Source: Pseudomonas fluorescens
GTDB taxonomy: Bacteria > Pseudomonadota > Gammaproteobacteria > Pseudomonadales > Pseudomonadaceae
Assembly: GCF_003732425.1 (NCBI RefSeq)
Contig: NZ_MOBX01000005.1
Location: 186,001 to 250,000 of the forward strand
Direction of reading: 5' to 3'
Length of the DNA stretch: 64,000 nucleotides
The translations under genes were made by a program, and so were the position numbers. Shown one piece after another: positions 37,785-46,982 of the stretch (the stretch's first letter is position 1; each line of letters begins with the position of its first letter). Under the pieces are notes generated by a model that saw only the letters and a list, made by a program, of their open reading frames with translations, was not told the DNA's origin and searched no databases.

Positions 37785-37974
37785 GGTAAAGACTCCTCAC
37801 GGGCGGCCGGACTGTCTGGCCGCGTCAACGGCGACTACTTTACGGCATGGTCATGAGAGCGAATTAAGAACCGATAGTGCTGGCCTCAGTTCATTTGGCT
37901 ATAAGCGATTCTCGGTTGCCCCTGCAAAAGCGCGTGCCTATAGTCCTTTCATCTTCCTCCGCCAGTACGGGCTC

Positions 37975-38967
37975 ATGATCAAACAACAGCTGGACCGCTT
38001 TAACCGTCTCGACCTGCTCGGCCACCCGACGCCACTGGAAAAACTCGAACGCCTGTCCACCTGGCTCGGCCGCGAGGTGTACATCAAGCGCGATGACCTG
38101 ACGCCGCTGGCCATGGGCGGCAACAAATTGCGCAAACTCGAATACCTCGCCGCCGACGCCCTCGCACAAGGCGCCGACACGCTGATCACCGCCGGTGCCT
38201 TGCAATCGAACCATGTCCGCCAGACCGCTGCACTGGCCGCCAAACTGGGCCTGGGGTGCGTGGCGCTGCTGGAGAATCCGCTGGGCACTGACGACAGCAA
38301 TTACACCGGCAACGGCAACCGCCTGCTGCTGGATCTGTTCGACACCAAGGTCGAGCTGGTCGATAACCTCGACAACGCCGACGAACAACTGACTGCCCTC
38401 GCCGCCCGCCTGCGCAGCAACGGCAAGAAGCCGTATCTGGTGCCAATCGGTGGCTCCAATGCCCTCGGGGCGCTGGGCTATGTGCGTGCCGGTCTGGAAC
38501 TGGCCGAGCAGATCAAGGACACCGGACTTGAGTTCGCCGCGGTGGTTTTGGCCTCGGGCAGTGCCGGCACTCACAGCGGTCTGGTATTGGCATTGAGCGA
38601 AGTGCTGCCGCAATTGCCGGTGATTGGCGTGACCGTTTCGCGCAGTGAAGAAGATCAGCGGCCGAAAGTTCAGGGACTTGCCGAGCGTACGGCGGAGCTG
38701 CTTGGCGTCGAACTGCCGGCCAGTTTCAAGGTCGAGTTGTGGGACGAATATTTCGGCCCGCGTTATGGCGAGCCGAACGCCGGGACGCTGGCGGCAGTGA
38801 AGTTGCTGGCGAGTCAGGAAGCGGTGTTACTCGATCCGGTGTACACCGGCAAGGCCATGGCAGGTTTGCTCGATGGGATTGGCCGTCAGCGCTTTAATGA
38901 AGGCCCGATCATCTTCCTGCATACCGGTGGGGCGCCGGCGTTGTTTGCCTACAAGGATTTCCTGTAA
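37975..38967 (+). CDS. dcyD: D-cysteine desulfhydrase
   Basis: 330 residues, a PLP enzyme of the tryptophan-synthase beta fold. It degrades D-cysteine to pyruvate, sulfide and ammonia. Seen: PLP lysine K51 ([12 protein letters not shown]), the phosphate-binding loop [14 protein letters not shown] and the [14 protein letters not shown] segment that distinguishes it from ACC deaminase. Start ATG at 37975 has only a weak ribosome site (ACGGGCTC). It precedes the cystine importer tcyJLN, an association common in bacteria, which supports its sulfur role. ACC deaminase is a close alternative. Confidence 0.9.
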   Translation: MIKQQLDRFNRLDLLGHPTPLEKLERLSTWLGREVYIKRDDLTPLAMGGNKLRKLEYLAADALAQGADTLITAGALQSNHVRQTAALAAKLGLGCVALLENPLGTDDSNYTGNGNRLLLDLFDTKVELVDNLDNADEQLTALAARLRSNGKKPYLVPIGGSNALGALGYVRAGLELAEQIKDTGLEFAAVVLASGSAGTHSGLVLALSEVLPQLPVIGVTVSRSEEDQRPKVQGLAERTAELLGVELPASFKVELWDEYFGPRYGEPNAGTLAAVKLLASQEAVLLDPVYTGKAMAGLLDGIGRQRFNEGPIIFLHTGGAPALFAYKDFL

Positions 38968-38971
38968 CAGA

Positions 38972-39046
38972 AGATCAAAAGATCGCAGCCTGCGGCAGCT
39001 CCCACAAGTGATCTCATGTAGGAGCTGCCGCAGGCTGCGATCTTTT
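38972..39046. repeat. Family B inverted repeat
   Basis: Inverted copies after dcyD; the left copy has CCCAC where others have CCTAC. It separates dcyD from tcyJ. Confidence 0.9.
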
Positions 39047-39056
39047 TCCACAAACA

Positions 39057-39085
39057 ATGCATATTCCAATAAAGAATAACATTTC
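39057..39085 (+). promoter_or_regulatory. AT-rich box upstream of tcyJ, sharing ATGCATATTCC with the sfnB operon
   Basis: The 11 bases at 39057–39067 are identical to 42800–42810 in front of the sfnB operon, each followed by an A/T-rich tract (AATAAAGAATAACATTTC here). A -10-like TTATAGT lies at 39121–39127. It is a candidate CysB-type activator site. Confidence 0.45.
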
Positions 39086-39252
39086 AGATATTAAGTATTT
39101 TCAAGTCTAACGCAGACATCTTATAGTCTCGCCGCAGGCGAATTTCGCAAGAGACGCATAAGCTGCTTTAAGGCAGGATAGCGCTGTCGTCCGAATCGCG
39201 AATTCGCCAACTTTCCTTAAGCGTCTTCCATAAGAAAACACAGGGGCTTGTC

Positions 39253-40053
39253 ATGAATTTTTCCGCACTACGTCGCAATCTGCTGGTAGGTTCGCTAGGT
39301 CTTGCGCTGAGCGCCGGCCTGATCGGCCAGGCAGTGGCCGGTGAACAGTTGCAACAGATCAAGGACAAAGGCGTAATCAACGTCGGCCTGGAAGGCACTT
39401 ACCCACCGTTCAGCTTCGTTGATGCCGACGGCAAGCTGTCCGGCTTCGAAGTCGAACTTTCCGAAGCGCTGGCGCAAAAACTCGGGGTCAAAGCCAAGAT
39501 TCAGCCGACCAAGTGGGACGGCATTCTCGCTGCGCTGGAATCCAAGCGTCTGGACGTCGTGGTCAACCAGGTGACCATCTCCGAAGAGCGCAAGAAGAAG
39601 TATGACTTCTCCGAGCCGTACACTGTTTCCGGCATTCAAGCGCTGGTTCTGAAGAGCAAAGAGGCGGCGTTGAACATCAAAACCGCCAATGACCTGTCCG
39701 GCAAGAAAGTCGGTGTCGGCCTGGGCACCAACTACGAACAATGGGTTCGCGCCAACGTGCCGGGCGCCGACGTCCGTACTTACGACGATGATCCGACCAA
39801 GTTCGCCGACCTGAACAATGGCCGCACCGACGCCATCCTGATCGACCGTCTGGCCGCCCTTGAGTACGCCAAGAAAGCCCCGAAAACCGTCGCTGCCGGT
39901 GAACCCTTCTCCCGTCAGGAATCTGGTATTGCCCTGCGCAAAGGCGAGCCTGAGCTGCTGGCCGCGGTGAACAAGGCCCTCGACGAACTGCGTGCCGACG
40001 GCACCCTCGCCAAGCTGTCCACGAAATACTTCAACGCTGACGTCACTAAATAA
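39253..40053 (+). CDS. tcyJ: Cystine ABC transporter, substrate-binding protein
   Basis: 266 residues. Signal peptide about 1–30 (SLGLALSAGLIGQAVA). Seen: amino-acid binding fold with GLEGTYPPFSFVDADGKLSG, GFEVELSEALAQKLGVKAK, DVVVNQVTISEERKKKYDFS and GLGTNYEQW, close to E. coli FliY/TcyJ. It binds L-cystine (or similar) in the periplasm. Its stop overlaps the tcyL start by one base. Confidence 0.93.
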   Translation: MNFSALRRNLLVGSLGLALSAGLIGQAVAGEQLQQIKDKGVINVGLEGTYPPFSFVDADGKLSGFEVELSEALAQKLGVKAKIQPTKWDGILAALESKRLDVVVNQVTISEERKKKYDFSEPYTVSGIQALVLKSKEAALNIKTANDLSGKKVGVGLGTNYEQWVRANVPGADVRTYDDDPTKFADLNNGRTDAILIDRLAALEYAKKAPKTVAAGEPFSRQESGIALRKGEPELLAAVNKALDELRADGTLAKLSTKYFNADVTK

Positions 40054-40718
40054 TGGAAGAAGCTTTCCAACTCGCACTGGACTCCGCGCCCTTTCTGCTC
40101 AAGGGCGCGTATTACACGGTAGTCCTCAGCCTCGGCGGGATGTTCTTCGGCTTGCTGCTGGGCTTCGGCCTGGCGCTGATGCGCCTGTCGCGCTTCAAAT
40201 CGGTGAGCTGGCTGGCGCGCATCTACGTGTCGTTCTTTCGCGGTACGCCGCTGCTGGTGCAACTGTTCGTGATCTATTACGGCTTGCCGCAGCTGGGAGT
40301 AGAGCTTGATCCACTGCCAGCAGCTCTGATCGGCTTCTCGCTGAACATGGCCGCTTACGCCTGTGAAATCCTGCGCGCCGCGATCGGTTCGATCGAACGT
40401 GGTCAGTGGGAAGCCGCTGCGAGCATCGGCATGACCCGCGCGCAGACCCTGCGCCGGGCCATCCTGCCGCAAGCGATGCGCACGGCCTTGCCGCCGCTGG
40501 GCAACAGCTTCATTTCACTGGTCAAGGACACGGCACTGGCCGCTACCATTCAGGTGCCGGAGCTGTTCCGTCAGGCGCAGTTGATTACCGCCCGGACTTT
40601 TGAAGTCTTCACCATGTATCTTGCCGCCGCGCTGATCTACTGGATTCTGGCCACGGTGCTTTCGCACTTTCAGAACAAGTTGGAAGAGCGGGTCAATCGG
40701 CACGACCAGGAGTCCTGA
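40053..40718 (+). CDS. tcyL: Cystine ABC transporter, permease
   Basis: 221 residues with about five membrane helices; HisMQ-type permease. EAA loop: [20 protein letters not shown]. It begins at the ATG overlapping tcyJ's stop and ends four bases before tcyN, so the operon is tightly packed. The N-terminal part resembles E. coli YecS. Confidence 0.93.
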   Translation: MEEAFQLALDSAPFLLKGAYYTVVLSLGGMFFGLLLGFGLALMRLSRFKSVSWLARIYVSFFRGTPLLVQLFVIYYGLPQLGVELDPLPAALIGFSLNMAAYACEILRAAIGSIERGQWEAAASIGMTRAQTLRRAILPQAMRTALPPLGNSFISLVKDTALAATIQVPELFRQAQLITARTFEVFTMYLAAALIYWILATVLSHFQNKLEERVNRHDQES

Positions 40719-40722
40719 CCCC

Positions 40723-41472
40723 ATGATTGTCGTGGAAAAACTGACCAAGCAATTCAAGGGTCAGGTCGTGCTCAACGGCATTGACCTTGAGGTGAAGGAA
40801 GGCGAAGTCGTCGCGATCATCGGCCCCAGCGGTTCGGGGAAAACGACGTTCTTGCGCTGCCTGAATTTCCTTGAACAACCCACCAGCGGCCGGATCAAGG
40901 TCGGCGATATCGAAATCGATACCAGCCGCCCGCTGAACCAGCAACAGAGTCTGGTGCGCAACCTGCGCCAGCATGTGGGTTTCGTGTTCCAGAACTTCAA
41001 CCTGTTCCCCCATCGCACCGCTTTGGAAAACGTCATCGAAGGCCCGATCGTGGTCAAGAAGATGCCGCGCGACGAGGCAGTTGCCCTGGGTAAAAAACTG
41101 CTGGCAAAAGTCGGCCTCGCTGGCAAAGAGGACGCTTATCCGCGTCGTCTCTCCGGCGGCCAGCAACAGCGCGTGGCGATTGCCCGGGCGCTGGCGATGG
41201 AACCGGAAGTGATCCTGTTCGACGAACCGACCTCGGCTCTCGACCCGGAACTGGTCGGCGAAGTGCTGGCGACCATTCGTGGCCTCGCTGAAGAGAACCG
41301 CACCATGGTCATCGTCACCCACGAAATGGGTTTTGCTCGTGACGTGGCCAACCGCGTGGTGTTTTTCGACAAAGGCGTGATCGTCGAACAAGGTGAAGCC
41401 AAAGCATTGTTTGCCAACCCGAAAGAAGAACGCACTAAACAGTTTCTCAGCAAGTTTCTGAATCACGCCTGA
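40723..41472 (+). CDS. tcyN: Cystine ABC transporter, ATP-binding protein
   Basis: 249 residues. Walker [12 protein letters not shown]-loop [11 protein letters not shown], signature LSGGQQQR, Walker [15 protein letters not shown]-loop [10 protein letters not shown]. It powers TcyL-dependent import of cystine bound by TcyJ. It is the last gene of the operon; no strong terminator follows, only AT-rich sequence. Confidence 0.94.
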   Translation: MIVVEKLTKQFKGQVVLNGIDLEVKEGEVVAIIGPSGSGKTTFLRCLNFLEQPTSGRIKVGDIEIDTSRPLNQQQSLVRNLRQHVGFVFQNFNLFPHRTALENVIEGPIVVKKMPRDEAVALGKKLLAKVGLAGKEDAYPRRLSGGQQQRVAIARALAMEPEVILFDEPTSALDPELVGEVLATIRGLAEENRTMVIVTHEMGFARDVANRVVFFDKGVIVEQGEAKALFANPKEERTKQFLSKFLNHA

Positions 41473-41570
41473 GAACTTTGATCGCACCAGCAATAACTTC
41501 CAAGGACGGAAGTAACCTTTATCAAACTCCAGCAACAGCCACACCCTAGTCCGATTAAACCTATCGCCAA

Positions 41571-41590
41571 CAGAACATATATATGTTCTG
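41571..41590. promoter_or_regulatory. Perfect 20-base palindrome CAGAACATATATATGTTCTG
   Basis: It sits in the 469-base AT-rich spacer (41473–41941) between tcyN and the next gene. A perfect palindrome this long suggests an operator for a dimeric regulator or a small hairpin. The rest of the spacer has shorter repeats (TTAATTC…GAATTAA near 41740–41763) and no gene I can support. Confidence 0.45.
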
Positions 41591-41941
41591 CAACAGATAA
41601 TGCCCACCTGTGTTTCTGTGCACTCGACTTGACTGTGCTCGAACAAACCTTAAGTAAAACCGGCAAAAAACCCGGTACCGAGTAGCTTATTTCACCTGAA
41701 GACCTAGGCATGCGGTGCTGGCGGCGTAGGAAATTTCTGATTAATTCGTAATTCATGAATTAACTAATATCCTCTATTGACACCTTATCCCGCACACTCT
41801 TATCTAGTCGACAACCGGCACAAATTAGTTCATCCCCCGTATTCAACCCGAATAAAAGTTAAAAGTTTTATTGCCAGTTTATTCACCTCTTTTGTTCTTC
41901 CAGAAACGGACTTCGCTGCAAGGCTTCAAGGAGAGAAATCG

Positions 41942-42706
41942 ATGACCCGCACTTCGCATACCCCCGAACTGGCAGCGCCGAGCCTGGCGCCAGCGCAAAA
42001 AACCGGCATCAATCTGGCCGCCGCCGCGCATCTCTTGATCGAGGTGTCGCCCTACCCCGACATGGACAGCGGCGATCTCATCGAGCTGTTCTGGAACAAA
42101 TGCTATGTCGCCTCCAGAGTGCTGACGGCGGATGACGTCGGCACGGCAGTCAGCCTGAAGGTGCCGGAGAGTTTCATCGCCAACGGCACCGCGCGCATCC
42201 ACTACCGGGTGATGCAAGTCGGTCAGGGTCCGGCGTTATCGGCGGCGACACGCGTACAGGTCAAACTGGACTGCCCCGGCGGACAACCCTCGGCGCTGAG
42301 CGCAGACGAAAACCAGCAATTGGCTCCCGTGACCATCCCCGACGCCATACGCCGTCAGGGTGTTAATCCGAACCAGATCAAACGTGGCGTGCCGCTGACC
42401 ATCGAGCCGTACCTGAACATGGCCGAGGATGACGCTATTACCTTGCGCTGGGGTGATGTGCGCATGGATCTGGCACCGGTCACCGCCGCGGATGTCGGGT
42501 TGCCGATTCAGGTCTGGGTACCGCCGTCGGTGATTGTCGAAGCAGGCGAAGATCTGCGCCTGGACGTGACGTATTGCATTCTCGATCGGGTCGGCAACAA
42601 CTCCCGCTGGGCACCGCCCCGCACCTTGAAAATCGGCTGCGCAAATCCTTATCTGAAAGTCCCCCTGCGGCCAGAACTCATGGCTGCCGAATCCCGCAAG
42701 TCCTGA
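41942..42706 (+). CDS. Protein with two tandem Ig-like repeats
   Basis: 254 residues from MTRTSHTPEL, with AGGAGAG before the ATG at 41942. No signal peptide. Two repeats of about 95 residues: repeat 1 has DLIELFWNKCYVASRVLTAD, VPESFIANGTARIHYRV; repeat 2 has DDAITLRWGDVRMDLAPVTA, VPPSVIVEAGEDLRLDVTY and DRVGNNSRWAPPRTLKIGCA. The pattern resembles repeats found in Pseudomonas adhesins and toxins, so I call it Ig-like. I do not recognise a catalytic motif. It is alone in an AT-rich stretch next to the sfnB operon. Confidence 0.65.
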   Translation: MTRTSHTPELAAPSLAPAQKTGINLAAAAHLLIEVSPYPDMDSGDLIELFWNKCYVASRVLTADDVGTAVSLKVPESFIANGTARIHYRVMQVGQGPALSAATRVQVKLDCPGGQPSALSADENQQLAPVTIPDAIRRQGVNPNQIKRGVPLTIEPYLNMAEDDAITLRWGDVRMDLAPVTAADVGLPIQVWVPPSVIVEAGEDLRLDVTYCILDRVGNNSRWAPPRTLKIGCANPYLKVPLRPELMAAESRKS

Positions 42707-42716
42707 ACACAATGCC

Positions 42717-42749
42717 CTGTGGCGAGAGAGCAAGCTCCTTCGCCACAGG
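42717..42749. repeat. Short family C hairpin
   Basis: A reduced copy (TGTGGCGAGAGAGCAAGCTCCTTCGCCACAG) with one base of asymmetry, right after the Ig-like gene. Confidence 0.75.
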
Positions 42750-42799
42750 ATCACTCCAGGCGCAAAAGTCTGTTAACCAATCTGACCACACACCCTTCT

Positions 42800-42832
42800 A
42801 TGCATATTCCTAAAAGTTAGTTTATTTAATGT
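42800..42832 (+). promoter_or_regulatory. AT-rich box upstream of the sfnB operon, shared with tcyJ and tauA
   Basis: ATGCATATTCC at 42800–42810 is identical to 39057–39067. It continues as TAAAAGTTAGTTTATTTA, which resembles the tauA box (AAAAGTTATTTATTTA). The promoter of the sfnB unit should lie just downstream, perhaps with the -10-like TAGGGTATAT near 42844–42853. Confidence 0.45.
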
Positions 42833-42881
42833 TTATACACGCTTAGGGTATATGAACCGGACCACCGGACATTCTTTCGTT

Positions 42882-42903
42882 CGCCGCACTTTGCGGCGTT
42901 TTT
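42882..42903 (+). terminator. Terminator-type hairpin in the leader of the sfnB operon
   Basis: CGCCGCA-CTT-TGCGGCG followed by five T. It lies 23 bases before the 22-codon frame. Because a promoter would not fit between the hairpin and that frame, transcription probably passes through it, which suggests attenuation; it could also just end the Ig-like gene's transcript. Confidence 0.5.
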
Positions 42904-42925
42904 CATGAGATGTGAGGTAGGTAGT

Positions 42926-42994
42926 ATGGTCCGGAACACAATCACCCCAGTGCAGATCGCCAGGGCATTGCGTGCAGCCAAGGAGCGGCACTGA
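42926..42994 (+). CDS. 22-codon upstream frame coupled to sfnB
   Basis: ATG at 42926, preceded by GGTAGGTAGT, reads MVRNTITPVQIARALRAAKE plus two residues, and its TGA overlaps the ATG of the SfnB-like gene by one base. It is basic and helical. It may be a leader peptide that couples translation to sfnB; the peptide has no run of Cys or other single amino acid, so classic attenuation by codon supply is not indicated. Confidence 0.4.
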   Translation: MVRNTITPVQIARALRAAKERH

Positions 42995-44232
42995 TGTCCA
43001 GTCTGGCCGATGCAAACGTCCAGTCCGATCTGGACATCGCCCCGTTGTTGCCCGCGCAAGTCCTGCGCAACGACGCCCAAGCCATCGAAGCCGCCCATGA
43101 GCTGGCGCAAGTCGCCCGCGTGCAGGCGGCCAAACGCGACCGCCAGCGCAAGTTGCCATGGTCGGAAATTGAACAGTTCACCCGCAGCGGATTGGGCAGC
43201 ATCGCCATCCCGCGTGAATACGGTGGGCCGCAGGTTTCGTTCGTCACATTAGCCGAGGTATTTGCGATCATTTCCGCCGCCGACCCGGCGTTGGGGCAGA
43301 TCCCGCAGAACCAGTTCGGCATCATCAATCTGGTGCTTGGCAGCGCCACCGAAGCGCAGAAAAAGCAGCTGCTCCAGAGCGTTCTGGAAGGCTGGCGCAT
43401 CGGCAATGCCGGCCCGGAACGCGGCACCAAAAACACCCTGGAACTGAAAGCGCGGATCACCGCTGATGGCGATGATTTCGTGATCAATGGCCAGAAGTTT
43501 TACTCCACTGGTGCGCTGTTTGCGCACTGGGTCGCGGTCAAGGCGCTCAACGATGACGGCAAGCAAGTGCTGGCCTTCGTTCGTCGCGGCACACCGGGTT
43601 TGCGTATCGTTGATGACTGGTCGGGCTTCGGTCAGCGCACCACCGCCAGCGGCACGATTCTGCTGAACAACGTGCGTGTCGAGTCGGGCCTGGTCGTCGA
43701 CAACTGGAAGATCAACGAAACCCCGAATACTCAGGGCGCGGTGTCGCAGTTGATCCAAGCCGCCATCGACGCCGGCATTGCTCGTGGCGCCATCGACGAT
43801 GCCATCGAGTTCGTCAAAACCCGCGCACGGCCATGGATCGACGCCAAGGTGGAGCGCGCCAGCGATGATCTCTACGTGATCGCCGACATCGGCAAACTGA
43901 AAATCGAACTGCACGCCGCCGAAGCGTTGCTGCGTAAGGCCGGCAAAATTCTCGACCAAGTTCACGCCGCCCCGCTGACTGCCGAATCCGCCGCCCGCGC
44001 CTCGATTGCCGTAGCTGAAGCGAAAGTGCTGACCACCGAGATTTCCTTGCTCGCCAGCGAGAAGCTTTTCGAACTGGCCGGCAGCCGCGCGACCCTTGCC
44101 GAATTCAACCTCGACCGCCACTGGCGCAACGCCCGCGTGCACACCCTGCACGACCCGGTGCGCTGGAAGTATCACGCGGTCGGCGCCTATCGCCTCAACG
44201 GCACGTTGCCTGCTCGCCATTCCTGGATCTGA
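42994..44232 (+). CDS. SfnB-family sulfur acquisition oxidoreductase, copy 1
   Basis: 412 residues, acyl-CoA-dehydrogenase fold, related to DszC and SfnB. Seen: SGLGSIAIPREYGGPQVSFV, QIPQNQFGIINLVLGSATEA, GQKFYSTGALFAHWV and WSGFGQRTTASGTILLNNVR, typical of the flavin site. Such enzymes use reduced FMN to oxygenate organosulfur compounds (dibenzothiophene, sulfones) or release sulfur. Substrate unknown. It begins the unit sfnB1–sfnB2–monooxygenase; a frame of 22 codons overlaps its ATG. Confidence 0.88.
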   Translation: MSSLADANVQSDLDIAPLLPAQVLRNDAQAIEAAHELAQVARVQAAKRDRQRKLPWSEIEQFTRSGLGSIAIPREYGGPQVSFVTLAEVFAIISAADPALGQIPQNQFGIINLVLGSATEAQKKQLLQSVLEGWRIGNAGPERGTKNTLELKARITADGDDFVINGQKFYSTGALFAHWVAVKALNDDGKQVLAFVRRGTPGLRIVDDWSGFGQRTTASGTILLNNVRVESGLVVDNWKINETPNTQGAVSQLIQAAIDAGIARGAIDDAIEFVKTRARPWIDAKVERASDDLYVIADIGKLKIELHAAEALLRKAGKILDQVHAAPLTAESAARASIAVAEAKVLTTEISLLASEKLFELAGSRATLAEFNLDRHWRNARVHTLHDPVRWKYHAVGAYRLNGTLPARHSWI

Positions 44233-44270
44233 GACGACCGCACACTTTCTCAAGTGCAATGGAGAAACCT

Positions 44271-45464
44271 ATGACTTTTTCCCATCCCGTCGCGGTCATC
44301 ACCAGCGATGAGCAAGCCCTGATCGTCGCCAGCGACCTGGCCGAAGATTTCAAACGCGACAGCGCCGTGCGCGACCGCGAACGCCGCCTACCACTGCCGG
44401 AACTCGACGTGTTTTCCCGCTCAGGTCTGTGGGGCATCAGCGTGCCAAAGGAATACGGTGGTGCGGGTGTGTCCAACGTAACCCTAGCCAAAGTCATCGC
44501 CCTGATCGCTCAGGCTGACGGCTCGCTCGGGCAGATTCCGCAGAACCATTTTTACGCCCTCGAAGTGCTCCGTGTGAACGGCAGTCACGCGCAGAAACAA
44601 CGGTTGTACGCCGAAGTGCTCGCCGGCCAACGCTTCGGCAATGCCCTCGCGGAACTGGGCACCAAAACCGCTCACGACCGCGTCACCAGTCTCAAACGCG
44701 ACGGTGACGGCTATCGCATCAATGGCCGCAAGTTCTACTCGACCGGGGCGATTTACGCCCAGCGTATTCCCACTTCCGTAGTCGATGAAAACGGCGTGCA
44801 GCAACTGGCGTTCGTCCCGCGCGACAGTCAGGGCCTGACCGTGATCGACGACTGGAGCGGCTTCGGCCAGCGCACCACCGGCAGCGGTTCGGTGGTGTTC
44901 GAAGACGTGTACGTTGCCGCTGAAGACGTGCTGCCGTTTCAAAGCGCCTTCGAACGCCCGACCACAGTAGGCCCGTTGGCACAGATCCTTCACGCTGCCA
45001 TCGACACCGGCATCGCCCGCGCCGCTTACGAAGATGCCTTGCACTTCGTGCGCAGCAAGACGCGCCCGTGGATCGACTCCGGCAACGATAAAGCCACCGA
45101 AGACCCGCTGACATTGAAGAGTTTCGGCCATTTGAGCATCCGCCTGCATGCCACCGAAGCCTTGCTCGAACGCGCCGGCGAATGCCTCGACGCCGCCCAG
45201 GCTGACACCAACGCAGAGACTGTCGCGGCAGCCTCGATTGCCGTGGCCGAAGCCCGGGCGATCAGCACGGAAATCTCCCTGGCCGCGGGCAGCACGTTGT
45301 TCGAACTCGCCGGCAGCCAGGCCACGCTGATCGAACACGGCCTCGACCGCCACTGGCGCAACGCCCGCGTACATACACTGCACGATCCGGTGCGCTGGAA
45401 GTATCACGCGGTGGGCAACTACTACCTCAACGATGAAAACCCTCCACTGCGCGGGACGATCTGA
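44271..45464 (+). CDS. SfnB-family sulfur acquisition oxidoreductase, copy 2
   Basis: 397 residues from MTFSHPVAVI, whose ATG has GGAG eight bases upstream; the ATG at 44259 is an alternative. It is clearly paralogous to copy 1: SGLWGISVPKEYGGAGVSNV, GQIPQNHFYALEVL, GRKFYSTGAIYAQR, DWSGFGQRTTGSGSVVFEDV, and the shared C-terminal HWRNARVHTLHDPVRWKYHA. The two copies probably serve different substrates of one sulfur pathway or a heteromer. Its stop overlaps the next ATG by one base. Confidence 0.88.
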   Translation: MTFSHPVAVITSDEQALIVASDLAEDFKRDSAVRDRERRLPLPELDVFSRSGLWGISVPKEYGGAGVSNVTLAKVIALIAQADGSLGQIPQNHFYALEVLRVNGSHAQKQRLYAEVLAGQRFGNALAELGTKTAHDRVTSLKRDGDGYRINGRKFYSTGAIYAQRIPTSVVDENGVQQLAFVPRDSQGLTVIDDWSGFGQRTTGSGSVVFEDVYVAAEDVLPFQSAFERPTTVGPLAQILHAAIDTGIARAAYEDALHFVRSKTRPWIDSGNDKATEDPLTLKSFGHLSIRLHATEALLERAGECLDAAQADTNAETVAAASIAVAEARAISTEISLAAGSTLFELAGSQATLIEHGLDRHWRNARVHTLHDPVRWKYHAVGNYYLNDENPPLRGTI

Positions 45465-46822
45465 TGAGCGCCACGAAAAAGAAGATCCTGCTCAACGCGT
45501 TCAACATGAACTGCATCGGCCACATCAACCATGGTTTGTGGACGCATCCGCGCGATACCTCGACGCGCTATAACACCCTCGAATACTGGACCGAACTGGC
45601 GCAGTTGCTGGAGCGCGGGCTGTTCGACGGCTTGTTCATCGCCGACATCATCGGCGTCTACGACGTCTATCAAAACTCGGTGGACGTCACCCTGAAAGAG
45701 TCGATCCAGTTGCCGGTCAACGATCCGTTGCTGCTGGTTTCAGCAATGGCTGCGGTCACTAAAAACCTCGGCTTCGGCCTGACCGCCAACCTCACCTACG
45801 AGCCGCCGTATCTGTTCGCCCGGCGCATGTCCACGCTCGATCATCTGAGCCGTGGCCGGGTGGGCTGGAACATCGTCACCGGTTACCTCGACAGCGCTGC
45901 GAAAGCCATGGGACTCAGCGAACAGGTCGAACACGACCGTCGCTACGACCAGGCCGACGAGTACCTCGAAGTGCTCTACAAACTCTGGGAAGGCAGTTGG
46001 GACAACGGCGCGGTGCTCAACGATCGCGAGCAGCGCATCTACGCCAACCCGGAAAAAGTGCACAAGGTCGAGCACAAGGGCGAGTTCTATCAGGTCGAGG
46101 GTTATCACCTCTGTGAACCCTCGCCGCAGCGCACACCGGTGCTGTTTCAGGCCGGCAGTTCTGAGCGCGGTTTGCTGTTCGCCGGGCGTCACGCCGAGTG
46201 CGTGTTCATCAGCGGCCAGAACAAACCGTCGACCAGGGTTCAGGTGGACAAGGTCCGCGCCAGTGCCGTCGAAGCGGGGCGCAACCCTGAGGACATCAAG
46301 GTGTTCATGGGCCTTAACGTGATTGTCGGCGCGACTGAAGAAGCCGCCTGGGCCAAGCACGCCGAGTACCTGAGCTACGCCAGCGCCGAAGCCGGCGTGG
46401 CGCATTTCTCTGCGTCGACCGGCATCGACTTTTCCCGGTACGAGATCGACGAACCTATCCAGTACGTGAAGAGCAACGCGATTCAGTCGGCCACCAAGAA
46501 CCTGCAGAACAACGACTGGACCCGGCGCAAATTGCTCGACCAGCACGCCCTCGGTGGCCGCTACATCACCGTGGTCGGTTCGCCTGAGCACGTCGCGGAT
46601 GAGCTGGAATCGTGGATCGCCGAGACCGGCCTCGATGGCTTCAACCTGACCCGCATTGTTACCCCGGAAAGCTATGTCGATTTTATTGAGCTGGTGATTC
46701 CTGAGTTACAGCGGCGCGGGTCGTACAAGACCGCGTACGACACCGGCAGCCTGCGCGAGAAGCTGTTTCACAGAGAAGCGCAGTTACCTGAGCAACACAC
46801 CGGATCTTCATTTCGCCACTGA
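45464..46822 (+). CDS. FMN-dependent monooxygenase, NtaA/DmoA/DszA family
   Basis: 452 residues. LLM-type TIM barrel: KKILLNAFNMNCIGHINHGL, STLDHLSRGRVGWNIVTGYL, FQAGSSERGLLFAGRHAECV and GSPEHVADELESWIAETGLD. It belongs to the DszA/NtaA/DmoA group and likely oxygenates an organosulfur compound with reduced FMN. Its ATG overlaps the sfnB2 stop (TGATG), so it is in the same operon. A similar cluster near tcy and tau genes occurs in P. putida as I remember it. It is the second enzyme of this family in the window (other at 28373). Confidence 0.9.
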   Translation: MSATKKKILLNAFNMNCIGHINHGLWTHPRDTSTRYNTLEYWTELAQLLERGLFDGLFIADIIGVYDVYQNSVDVTLKESIQLPVNDPLLLVSAMAAVTKNLGFGLTANLTYEPPYLFARRMSTLDHLSRGRVGWNIVTGYLDSAAKAMGLSEQVEHDRRYDQADEYLEVLYKLWEGSWDNGAVLNDREQRIYANPEKVHKVEHKGEFYQVEGYHLCEPSPQRTPVLFQAGSSERGLLFAGRHAECVFISGQNKPSTRVQVDKVRASAVEAGRNPEDIKVFMGLNVIVGATEEAAWAKHAEYLSYASAEAGVAHFSASTGIDFSRYEIDEPIQYVKSNAIQSATKNLQNNDWTRRKLLDQHALGGRYITVVGSPEHVADELESWIAETGLDGFNLTRIVTPESYVDFIELVIPELQRRGSYKTAYDTGSLREKLFHREAQLPEQHTGSSFRH

Positions 46823-46824
46823 TC

Positions 46825-46940
46825 TGTGTGGCGAGGGAGCTTGCTCCCGCTCGACTGCGCAGCAGTCGCAAACCTGCAACACATCATTGCTGGATGTGGG
46901 GCCGCTTCGCAGCCCAGCGGGAGCAAGCTCCCTCGCCACA
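46825..46940. repeat. Family C long inverted repeat
   Basis: Arms at 46825–46850 and 46916–46940 around about 65 bases, starting two bases after the monooxygenase stop and ending before the metQ-type operon. Confidence 0.88.
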
Positions 46941-46982
46941 ATAATGTGTACAGACCTTAATTAATTGACTGGAAAAACCATC

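Noticed and set aside
41463..41756. Leftward frame of 97 codons with a hydrophobic stretch in the tcyN–Ig-like gap
   Set aside because: No ribosome site, overlaps the palindrome and unusual composition (many Cys and Trp); probably chance in AT-rich DNA.
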